DNA from: Clostridia bacterium
Lineage (GTDB): Bacteria; Bacillota; Clostridia; Christensenellales; Aristaeellaceae
Assembly (NCBI GenBank): GCA_900754755.1
Contig: CAAEEC010000110.1
Location: 1 to 6,299, forward strand
Length of the DNA: 6,299 bases
Reading direction: 5' to 3'
The position numbers were made by a program, and so were the translations under genes. The notes beneath the pieces are model-generated. The model ran no database searches, had not been told where the DNA came from, and saw nothing but the letters and a program-made list of their open reading frames with translations. Below are positions 1 through 5,950 of the stretch, piece by piece (within the stretch, counting starts at the first letter, position 1; every line of letters starts with the position of its first letter).

Positions 1-233
1 AGGTTTTTTCCATCCACAATCAAATGCCCGGCGGACGGGCGATCCAATCCGCCGATCATGTTGAGGAAAGTGGATTTGCCGCTACCGCTGTTGCCAATGA
101 TGGCCATGAGCTCGCCTTTATCAATGCGCACTTCCAGCCCCTGCAGCGCCAGCACTTCGATATCCTTGGTCTTATAAATTTTCACCAGGTTTTCACATTC
201 GACCATCGGGGGCGTGGCTTCATACGCTTCCAT
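1..233 (-). CDS. ABC transporter ATP-binding protein 2, N-terminal part (cut by left window edge)
   Basis: Only the first 77 complete codons are in the window; the gene continues past base 1. The visible protein begins MEAYEATPPMVECENLVKIY. It carries an A-loop aromatic at Y20, Walker A GNSGSGKST at residues 47-55, and the downstream stretch LNMIGGLDRPSAG (57-69) typical of the LolD/MacB/FtsE-type ATPases that serve FtsX-like permeases. The Q-loop, signature and Walker B motifs lie outside the window, so activity cannot be judged. The ATG at 233-231 is chosen because a GGTGAGG site sits 6 nt before it; the next in-frame Met (residue 10) has no such site. The gene overlaps the end of ATPase 1 by 14 nt, which suggests translational coupling. 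It clearly differs from ATPase 1 in this region (GNSGSGKST against GRSGSGKTT), so it is not a recent copy. It may form a heterodimer with ATPase 1 or serve a further permease encoded to the left; the window cannot decide. Confidence 0.93.
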   Translation of the reverse strand, partial: MEAYEATPPMVECENLVKIYKTKDIEVLALQGLEVRIDKGELMAIIGNSGSGKSTFLNMIGGLDRPSAGHLIVDGKN

Positions 234-903
234 GGATTACCTCACCATCCTCCAGCTCATATACCGCGTCGCCAACTTCCATTAAGCTTGTATCGTGGGT
301 GGTCATCACGATGGTGACGCCTTCCTGCTCCGTGAGATCCTTAAAAATTTTGACCACCTGAAGCCCTGTGATCGTATCCAACTCGCCGGTCGGCTCATCG
401 GCAAAGATGACCTGAGGACTATGTGCCAGCGCGCGCGCAATGGCGACGCGCTGCTGTTCGCCGCCGGAAAGCTCTTGCGGCATATGCTTGGCGCGTGCGC
501 TCAGCCCCACCATTTTCAAACACTCCAGGGCGCGCTGCTGGCGGTTCTTGGATATGCGCGCCATGCGCAGGGCGTATTCCACATTTTCCTGCGCGTTCAT
601 CATGGGAATCAGCGCCACGGACTGAAACACAAAGCCAATCTGCGTGCGCCTAAGATGCGCGCGCTGCTTTTCGCTCATGCGTACGATGCTTTTTCCTGCG
701 TAGAGTACATCACCTTCGCTGGGCCGGTCGAGTGCGCCCAGGATGTTCATGAGCGTGGTTTTGCCTGAGCCAGAACGGCCTTTGAGAATGGTCAGCTTGC
801 CGCGTGGAATTGCGGCGTTGATCCCCTTCAAAGCCCAAAATTCCCCCTCTGAGGTGGGAAAACCGCGCTTGATGCCGCTTGCTTCAATGAATATATCCGT
901 CAT
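220..903 (-). CDS. ABC transporter ATP-binding protein 1 (LolD/MacB family)
   Basis: This is a complete 227-residue cytoplasmic nucleotide-binding subunit, about the size of LolD or YknY. All core motifs are intact: A-loop aromatic F15, Walker A GRSGSGKTT (42-50), Q-loop FVFQS with Q94, signature LSGGEQQR (145-152), Walker B VIFADE (165-170, catalytic E170), D-loop GELD (173-176) and switch histidine H203. Motifs such as ILGALDRPSEG and DEPTGELD place it in the subfamily that powers FtsX-like permeases (MacB, LolD, FtsE, BceA) rather than in importers; that assignment rests on family knowledge. It should bind and hydrolyse ATP to drive the permease encoded just upstream. The ATG at 903-901 lies 4 nt after the permease stop. 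Its ribosome site GGGAGAGG (920-913) is formed by the last permease codons, so translation is probably coupled. The end overlaps ATPase 2 by 14 nt. The specific cargo is unknown. Confidence 0.96.
   Translation of the reverse strand: MTDIFIEASGIKRGFPTSEGEFWALKGINAAIPRGKLTILKGRSGSGKTTLMNILGALDRPSEGDVLYAGKSIVRMSEKQRAHLRRTQIGFVFQSVALIPMMNAQENVEYALRMARISKNRQQRALECLKMVGLSARAKHMPQELSGGEQQRVAIARALAHSPQVIFADEPTGELDTITGLQVVKIFKDLTEQEGVTIVMTTHDTSLMEVGDAVYELEDGEVIHGSV
240..253 (-). promoter_or_regulatory. Ribosome binding site(s) of ATPase 2, inside the ATPase 1 coding region
   Basis: On the minus strand GGAGGATGGTGAGG runs from 253 to 240 and contains two purine-rich blocks, GGAGG and GTGAGG. The nearer block ends 6 nt before the ATG at 233. 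It is embedded in the final codons of ATPase 1, so ribosomes finishing ATPase 1 are well placed to restart on ATPase 2. It supports the chosen start over the in-frame Met nine codons downstream. Confidence 0.7.
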
Positions 904-907
904 AACT

Positions 908-3721
908 TTAATCCTCTCCCAACTTCAGCGCCTGTGCAATCTTCATGCGCGAAATCAGCACGCCCAGGATAATCATGCACACGAGTATCATACCGCCGAC
1001 GACGGAGAACAGCCGGATGTCGTCAGCGGCGTAGCGCACGACTTCCAGCGGCAAGGCATTGTCGCTCGCTGCATAGGCGAGTTGGATGAGCGGCATATAC
1101 AGCCGCGCGGTGAGATGGCCCACCAGCGCGCCTACCGCGATGGACAAGCCGGAAATGAACAGTTGCTCGTTAAGCAGCATACTGATCACTTCGCGCATAC
1201 TCATGCCCATGGCGCGGAAAATGCCAAACTGCAGCGCGCGCGATTGGATGGAAAGAATCCAATAGATGAGGAAGCCCACGGTGCACAAGAGCAGCACTAC
1301 GATGAAGCCCACGGTGAGAATACCATTCGTGCCTTGCAAAACAGGATCATTCTTTTGCTCCACCAGTTCCGCGGCACTGTCGCGGAACTGGGCATAGGCG
1401 ATGTCATTCTCTTCGGCGAAATCGTAGATATATGCGCTGCCTGCTTCGTTTTTGATCCAGATTTGATAGGGCGTTACGCCCCAGGAAGCCTGAATCTGCG
1501 CCAGATGGGCGACGATCAAGTAGTTTTGCTTTTCTTGATAGAGGCCATCGCTTCCCCTAGCATAGCTCACGGGAACGTAGCCGGGGAAGTAATCCACAAA
1601 GCCATAAATGATGCCGCGCACGCTGTCTCCATTGGAGTTGCGATAGTTGATGGCGTCGCCCAGCGCATAGCCATACTCGGTTTGAAAATTGCGGGAGAGA
1701 AGCACAGCCCGGCTGTTTTGCGAAATCGCGTTGAGATAGTAATACCAGTGGATATCGGAGAGACTATCTTTGAACCAAGCGGTTTCGCCAAAATCCTTGG
1801 TGTGGATGCCCATCACCTGGATGTCCCGCAGGGTGCCGCCAGGTACGCTCATGGTGGCGCTGCGATTGATATACACCTGCGCCAGTGCCGCAATGCCTTG
1901 ACCCTTGAGATCGGTATAGCGGTTATAATCCGGCTCGTCATAGATCAGTTCCAGGGAAGGATCATCGGCCACTTGCGCGCTATTGTTGTCCCAAGATTCT
2001 TGCAGAACAATATCCGCGCCGATGGTATAATATAGATTGTCCTCCATGTTCTGGTTGATGGTTCGGGCAGCTTGCGCGTTGAACACGCCCAAGGCGATGG
2101 TCATAATCAGAAATACCATGATAAATCCCTGGCTGGAACGCGTGCGCAACACGCGCAGGAAGGAAGCGTACAACGCGGGACTCCAAAAACGCTTAAACAG
2201 CGAGAAAATTAGCCATACCACGAGCGGTAGCACGCGCACCATTAAAAGGCCCGCGCCAATCATAAACAGACTGCTGGACAAAAACAGGAGCGGATCCAGC
2301 GAAGCGCCTTCCAACACGCGCTGCGCAAGAATGTCCTTTTGGTTGTTGAATGTATACAGGCCGTATAGCGAAACGGCTAACAAAAGGATATCCAGCCCAA
2401 ATTTTTGCCACACCGGCGTGCCGGAACGGCGATTTTTGCGCTGTTTGTGATTTACGATGCTGGTTTTGGCATACCGCACTGCCGGCAACACCATCGCCAC
2501 GATGGAAAGAAGGGAGGCGGCGCCAGCAAAGAGCAATGCGTCCGCGTGGACTTCCACGGGAAGTGCGCTGCGGCGAACGAATTCCAAAAACGCGTTTGCC
2601 GAGCCGATCACCTGGCAAATATACGCCCCGAGCGGAATGCCGATTGCAAAAGCCAACAGGGAAATCAGCAGGCTTTCGATGAGATAGATGGCAAAAATTT
2701 GGCCTCGTCCGGCGCCGCGACTTTTGATGACGGCGATTTCGTTTTGCTCCATTTCCAGCATCTGGCGCGAAACCATAAAGATAAACGCGGCAAGCAGAGC
2801 AAAAATCGGCGTTTGCAGCACCCAGAGGGTGACATTGACCTTTTGGGCTATTTCCAGATAATCCGTTAAAGTGGCCGTGAAATTGTCGCGATAATTCTGG
2901 ATGGTTCGGCCATTGAGTTCCGCGCGATAAGCATCGGCAACATCCAAATACTGCCGCGCCTCATCGCCACGCATGGCGGTGTAATCCAGCATTACATAAT
3001 ACGAGGCGTTCACGCCATACGCAAATTCATCGCCTTGCAAGAAGTACTCTTCAAAGAGCGCGGGGGCGATGAAGCAAATGTCCTGATAACTGCTGGGGGT
3101 GCGCACCCAATAAATATCCTCGTTGCTGCGGTTGCGGAACACACCGGCGATGCGGATGCGAATGGGATTTCCCTGGGGATCCAGCACCTCGGGAAACACC
3201 ATCTCATCGCCCAATAACAGATTCAATTCTATCAAGGCTCGTTCGCTCAACACCGCGTCAAGCACGCCGTCTTCTCCGATTCCGGCTTCGGAATAGAATT
3301 CGCCCGCCACCAATTCGCTATGTTCTGGCAGATCCGTCATCATGCCCAAGGAAATGGCGTTGTCCGCCGCGTCCTCGCGCGGGATGAGCAATTCGTTCTG
3401 CGCAGCGGTGATATTCAGCACATTGACCTGTTCCGCAGCCGGAAGACCAAACCGCTCACTGGCGATTTGCGCGCTTTGGCTGTATTGGCGCAACAGCACG
3501 CCATCTTTGCTGGCCCCGCTGGTTCGGATGGTAATCAAGCCTGGGTAGGCGTTGTTTTCCACCAGGTAAGTTTCCAGATTGCGGGTCAATGTGCGCTGGA
3601 GTACCGCCCGCGTATACATGGGATTGCCGGCCGTAATGCTGACGAGAAGGATGTTGCCCACCAAAAGCGCGAGCACCATCCACTTTTTGTTCAGCATTTT
3701 TCGAATCACAAATCTGATCAT
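908..3721 (-). CDS. FtsX-like ABC transporter permease, double-length (two FtsX halves)
   Basis: This 937-residue membrane protein reads as two FtsX/MacB-type units in tandem. By eye there are ten membrane segments, near residues 14-31, 298-317, 346-370, 396-415, 442-458, 477-495, 532-549, 800-824, 850-872 and 904-924. Two large extracytoplasmic domains follow the first segment (about 32-297) and the seventh (about 550-799). Each half has the cytoplasmic coupling-helix signature of the family: EIAVIKSRGAGRGQI (327-342) and FGIFRAMGMSMREV (832-845). The very basic loop 416-441 lies between the halves and fits the positive-inside rule. The C terminus KIAQALKLGED resembles the usual FtsX-family ending. 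The ATG at 3721 is preferred over an ATG at 3787: GGGAGG lies 6 nt before it, the longer form would add a non-membrane leader that runs through the preceding gene, and the N terminus MIRFVIRKML is typical of FtsX. Expected role: mechanotransmission or export, powered by the adjacent ATPases. The substrate is not deducible. Confidence 0.93.
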   Translation of the reverse strand: MIRFVIRKMLNKKWMVLALLVGNILLVSITAGNPMYTRAVLQRTLTRNLETYLVENNAYPGLITIRTSGASKDGVLLRQYSQSAQIASERFGLPAAEQVNVLNITAAQNELLIPREDAADNAISLGMMTDLPEHSELVAGEFYSEAGIGEDGVLDAVLSERALIELNLLLGDEMVFPEVLDPQGNPIRIRIAGVFRNRSNEDIYWVRTPSSYQDICFIAPALFEEYFLQGDEFAYGVNASYYVMLDYTAMRGDEARQYLDVADAYRAELNGRTIQNYRDNFTATLTDYLEIAQKVNVTLWVLQTPIFALLAAFIFMVSRQMLEMEQNEIAVIKSRGAGRGQIFAIYLIESLLISLLAFAIGIPLGAYICQVIGSANAFLEFVRRSALPVEVHADALLFAGAASLLSIVAMVLPAVRYAKTSIVNHKQRKNRRSGTPVWQKFGLDILLLAVSLYGLYTFNNQKDILAQRVLEGASLDPLLFLSSSLFMIGAGLLMVRVLPLVVWLIFSLFKRFWSPALYASFLRVLRTRSSQGFIMVFLIMTIALGVFNAQAARTINQNMEDNLYYTIGADIVLQESWDNNSAQVADDPSLELIYDEPDYNRYTDLKGQGIAALAQVYINRSATMSVPGGTLRDIQVMGIHTKDFGETAWFKDSLSDIHWYYYLNAISQNSRAVLLSRNFQTEYGYALGDAINYRNSNGDSVRGIIYGFVDYFPGYVPVSYARGSDGLYQEKQNYLIVAHLAQIQASWGVTPYQIWIKNEAGSAYIYDFAEENDIAYAQFRDSAAELVEQKNDPVLQGTNGILTVGFIVVLLLCTVGFLIYWILSIQSRALQFGIFRAMGMSMREVISMLLNEQLFISGLSIAVGALVGHLTARLYMPLIQLAYAASDNALPLEVVRYAADDIRLFSVVGGMILVCMIILGVLISRMKIAQALKLGED
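913..920 (-). promoter_or_regulatory. Ribosome binding site of ATPase 1
   Basis: GGGAGAGG on the minus strand is formed by the last codons of the permease (Leu-Gly-Glu-Asp) and lies 9 nt before the ATPase 1 ATG. Because it is inside the upstream coding region and the two genes are separated by only 4 nt, coupled translation is likely. Confidence 0.65.
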
Positions 3722-3727
3722 GCGCGT

Positions 3728-3733
3728 CCTCCC
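3728..3733 (-). promoter_or_regulatory. Ribosome binding site that fixes the permease start
   Basis: GGGAGG on the minus strand sits in the 13-nt gap between the adaptor C stop and the permease ATG at 3721, with 6-nt spacing. It decides against the longer in-frame start at 3787, which would place 22 extra non-membrane residues across the end of adaptor C. Confidence 0.75.
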
Positions 3734-3734
3734 G

Positions 3735-4829
3735 CTAGTCAAGGATGACAGTTTCGCCTTCGGAAACTCCTTGCAAAATCCACGCATCCGTATTGTTGTT
3801 CATAATCAGGTTGACGAACCGCTTTTGCACCATGCCATCCGTCAGCTTTGTAACATAATATTGCCCGCTTTCCAGCGTTGCGGCCCGGCGAGGCAGCAGA
3901 AGCACATTTTCTAGATAATACGTAGGAGCGTGCGCCGTAGGATTGACAAAGCGAATTTCCTCCGCATCGTATGGATCCAGCGCGATAAAGGCATAGCCCA
4001 AGCGACGGCTTTCGGGCAAGAGCGTATCTGCGCCCACAACCTGCCCGGTGAGCTGTACGCGTTCCTTGGCAGGCCCCACTTCTACAATCACTTGCATGCC
4101 ATAGCGAAAATAGCCGCTGGAATTGTCGACGCGCAAAAGCATGCCATCCATGCGGCTCAAGGTGATCAACACTTCGTTGCTGGAAACCATATCGCCTTCA
4201 CGCTTATACGTAATGGCGGAGATTTCCCCATCGTACGGGGCGAGAAGCACATGGTTTTCCCGCGCCGCTTCCAAATCGGCAATGTCCTCTTGCAAAGAAG
4301 CGATTTGTCTTTCCTGCTGATAGGTGTATTGTTCCAGCGCAATTTCTGCGCGCGCAATTTGCAGGGAGAGCAGTTCTCGCTCATACTGGCTGGTTGCCGC
4401 CGCGTATTGCTCGCTGAGGGCAGCTATGCCGTTTTCCTGTTCTTCCAGTCCGGCGGCAAAATCCTCCTGCGCGCGCACGAGCGAGAGTTGTAGGGAAGAG
4501 AGGGCCACTTCGTCTTCTTCTAGCGTGAATGTGGCCAGCACATCGCCAGCCTTGACCATATCTCCCCGACTGACGGTATATTCCCCAAATTTCGCGCCAT
4601 TGCCTTCATAGCGCAACTGGTATGTATATGGATAATACTCCGATGCGCCACTGGAATACGAACGTTCATATGTGTCCATGCGAACTTGCGCCGTTTCATA
4701 GTTCGCCGTTTCCGCCTGGATCAAATCGCTGGAAATCAGACTTTCGCTTTCCGCCAAGGCGCTTCCTCCCGCCAGGGCCATGGCGCACACGAAGCAAATT
4801 GCGCGCTTCCGAAAATCAATCCGCAACAT
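3735..4829 (-). CDS. HlyD/MacA-like periplasmic adaptor protein C
   Basis: This is a 364-residue exported adaptor (membrane fusion protein family). Residues 1-26 form a Sec signal peptide: basic RKR at 7-9, a hydrophobic core, and an ALA-E cleavage site after A26. The first lipoyl half lies around 72-103 (VSRGDMVKAGDVLATF). An alpha-helical hairpin rich in E, Q, A and L spans about 104-190. The second lipoyl half is at 192-225 (LLAPYDGEISAITYKREGD), then a beta-barrel domain to about 310, and a membrane-proximal domain ending GVSEGETVILD. The longer open frame starting at 4982 is rejected: the ATG at 4829 is followed directly by the signal peptide and preceded by GGAGGAAGGAG with 9-nt spacing. 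The start lies inside adaptor B and overlaps it by 14 nt; the stop is 13 nt before the permease start. No lipobox or LPxTG anchor is seen. The protein is expected to dock on the permease's outer face. It is clearly diverged from adaptor B. Confidence 0.88.
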   Translation of the reverse strand: MLRIDFRKRAICFVCAMALAGGSALAESESLISSDLIQAETANYETAQVRMDTYERSYSSGASEYYPYTYQLRYEGNGAKFGEYTVSRGDMVKAGDVLATFTLEEDEVALSSLQLSLVRAQEDFAAGLEEQENGIAALSEQYAAATSQYERELLSLQIARAEIALEQYTYQQERQIASLQEDIADLEAARENHVLLAPYDGEISAITYKREGDMVSSNEVLITLSRMDGMLLRVDNSSGYFRYGMQVIVEVGPAKERVQLTGQVVGADTLLPESRRLGYAFIALDPYDAEEIRFVNPTAHAPTYYLENVLLLPRRAATLESGQYYVTKLTDGMVQKRFVNLIMNNNTDAWILQGVSEGETVILD

Positions 4830-5937
4830 AGACCACAGCTCCTTCCTCCAGGCCAGCGGTAATCTGGGTGAGCCATTCGGTGGATACGCCAATTTCAACC
4901 GTGCGGCGCACGCGCTGCCCGTCCACAAATTCATAAACATACCGACTACCGGCATCGCGGAACAGCGCGTTGGTCGGCACAAGCAAAGCGTCTGGCACAG
5001 AATTGTTCACCAGGCATATCGCCGCATACATGCCGGATTGAATGCTTTCATCGCTTTGCTCAAAGGTGAAATGGGAAGTGAGGGTTTCCCCTGAAAGCAG
5101 CAGTGACAAGTACTCCGACATATCAATGGGCGTAGGCGTGATTTCATATTGCTTTGCGCCAATCCACGCATAAATTTCATCTGCCGAATCCGTATAGGTG
5201 GAGGAAATATAGTCTGCCGTGATGGAAAGCCGTGAATCATCGGCCAGATAGAGAATGGGGTCGTATGCCGTGACGCCAGATCCTTTTTCAATGGGCTGTC
5301 CAAACAGAATCCGCCCATCAAACGGCGCATAAAGCGTGCCTTCCTCCAGTTGGGTTTCCAGCGTTTCCAGTTCGCTGTTCATGCGTTCCAACTCCATTGC
5401 GCGCAGTTCCTGTTCCAGGGAAAGATTGAGTTGGGCCGTTTCGATCTCCAATTCCTTCAAAGCAATGGCCGTTTCATCCGCAGGAGACTGGCGGCGCAAC
5501 TGTTCCAGATCCGTTGCCAAAATCTGGATATCGATTTCGGCCAGCGCATCCGCGAAAGCGCCGTCTGTGCGCGCGTCTTCTATGGCGTCAAGAAGGTCTT
5601 CTCGCCGCTCTTCCTGCGCTTCTTGATCCAATGCCACCAAAGGATCGCCTGCCTGAACGGTTTGTCCCACGATAACATAAATCTCGCTGACCTGACCGTC
5701 AATGGGAAAATAAAGTTCCTCCACATAGGGCGCAACGGAGCCGTCGTAAACGGTGATTTCAGATATTTCGCCCACATATGCAACCGCAGTATCGCTTTTT
5801 ACGCCCACTGGCTCCAACAGCGCAGGAACCGCCTGTTCCGCCATGGCGGGCAACACAAACGCGCCAGCGGCGCACAGCGCCGCTGTAAAGCATGCGCATG
5901 CGCGACGGAATCTGGGCAATGGCTTTTCTCGTATCAT
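4816..5937 (-). CDS. HlyD/MacA-like periplasmic adaptor protein B
   Basis: This is a 373-residue exported adaptor of the HlyD/MacA/YknX type. The signal peptide covers residues 1-33: basic start, hydrophobic core, and an AMA-E cleavage site after A33. The cysteines in this region do not form a proper lipobox. The domain order is standard: first lipoyl half about 75-104 (PIDGQVSEIYVIVGQTVQAG), an acidic helical hairpin 105-198 with a likely tip at SPADE (151-155), second lipoyl half about 200-233 (LYAPFDGRILFGQPIEKG), a beta-barrel domain to about 316, and a membrane-proximal domain 317-373 (LLVPTNALFRDAG through ITAGLEEGAVVYVAD). The ATG at 5937-5935 has AGGAGA 7 nt before it, overlapping the stop codon of adaptor A. 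The gap from adaptor A is 11 nt, and the end overlaps adaptor C. Each hairpin arm is about 45 residues, and no R-x3-L-x6-S TolC-docking pattern is visible at the tip. It probably links the permease to its outer partner or cargo; the exact role is unknown. Confidence 0.9.
   Translation of the reverse strand: MIREKPLPRFRRACACFTAALCAAGAFVLPAMAEQAVPALLEPVGVKSDTAVAYVGEISEITVYDGSVAPYVEELYFPIDGQVSEIYVIVGQTVQAGDPLVALDQEAQEERREDLLDAIEDARTDGAFADALAEIDIQILATDLEQLRRQSPADETAIALKELEIETAQLNLSLEQELRAMELERMNSELETLETQLEEGTLYAPFDGRILFGQPIEKGSGVTAYDPILYLADDSRLSITADYISSTYTDSADEIYAWIGAKQYEITPTPIDMSEYLSLLLSGETLTSHFTFEQSDESIQSGMYAAICLVNNSVPDALLVPTNALFRDAGSRYVYEFVDGQRVRRTVEIGVSTEWLTQITAGLEEGAVVYVAD
4839..4849 (-). 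promoter_or_regulatory. Ribosome binding site that fixes the adaptor C start, inside adaptor B
   Basis: GGAGGAAGGAG on the minus strand, made by the Leu-Glu-Glu-Gly-Ala codons of adaptor B, ends 9 nt before the ATG at 4829. It is the strongest Shine-Dalgarno stretch seen in the window. Together with the signal peptide directly after the ATG, it rules out the longer reading frame from 4982. Confidence 0.75.
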
Positions 5938-5944
5938 TGCGCGC

Positions 5945-5950
5945 TCTCCT
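5945..5950 (-). promoter_or_regulatory. Ribosome binding site of adaptor B, overlapping the adaptor A stop codon
   Basis: AGGAGA on the minus strand shares its first bases with the TAG stop of adaptor A and lies 7 nt before the adaptor B ATG at 5937. The arrangement suggests that termination on adaptor A and initiation on adaptor B are linked. Confidence 0.7.

Noticed and set aside
743..2035. A 430-codon open frame on the plus strand, opposite the permease C-terminal half and the start of ATPase 1
   Set aside because: It lies wholly antisense to two genes with clear family motifs. Its translation is low-complexity (many His, Ala, Asp, Gln and Arg), shows no domain or membrane segment, and no ribosome site was found. 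It is best explained by the codon bias of the real genes.
3722..3734. Internal promoter or terminator in the longest intergenic gap
   Set aside because: The gap is only 13 nt and is fully used by the permease ribosome site. No hairpin followed by a T-run was seen on the minus strand at any junction.
3722..3787. N-terminal extension of the permease from an in-frame ATG at 3787
   Set aside because: It would read through the end of adaptor C and place a non-membrane leader before a typical FtsX N terminus. The ATG at 3721 has a well-spaced GGGAGG.
3930..4493. A 187-codon plus-strand open frame opposite adaptor C
   Set aside because: It is antisense to a well-supported adaptor, has no recognisable motif or convincing ribosome site, and resembles the other shadow frames of this GC-moderate window.
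4830..4982. N-terminal extension of adaptor C from an ATG at 4982
   Set aside because: The extra 51 residues lie within adaptor B's coding region, look like out-of-frame translation, and would bury the signal peptide. The ATG at 4829 has a strong ribosome site.
5860..5937. Possible lipoprotein lipobox in the adaptor B signal peptide (cysteines 14, 16 and 22)
   Set aside because: The residues before these cysteines do not match the lipobox pattern (L-[AS]-[GA]-C), whereas the AMA-E site fits signal peptidase I.
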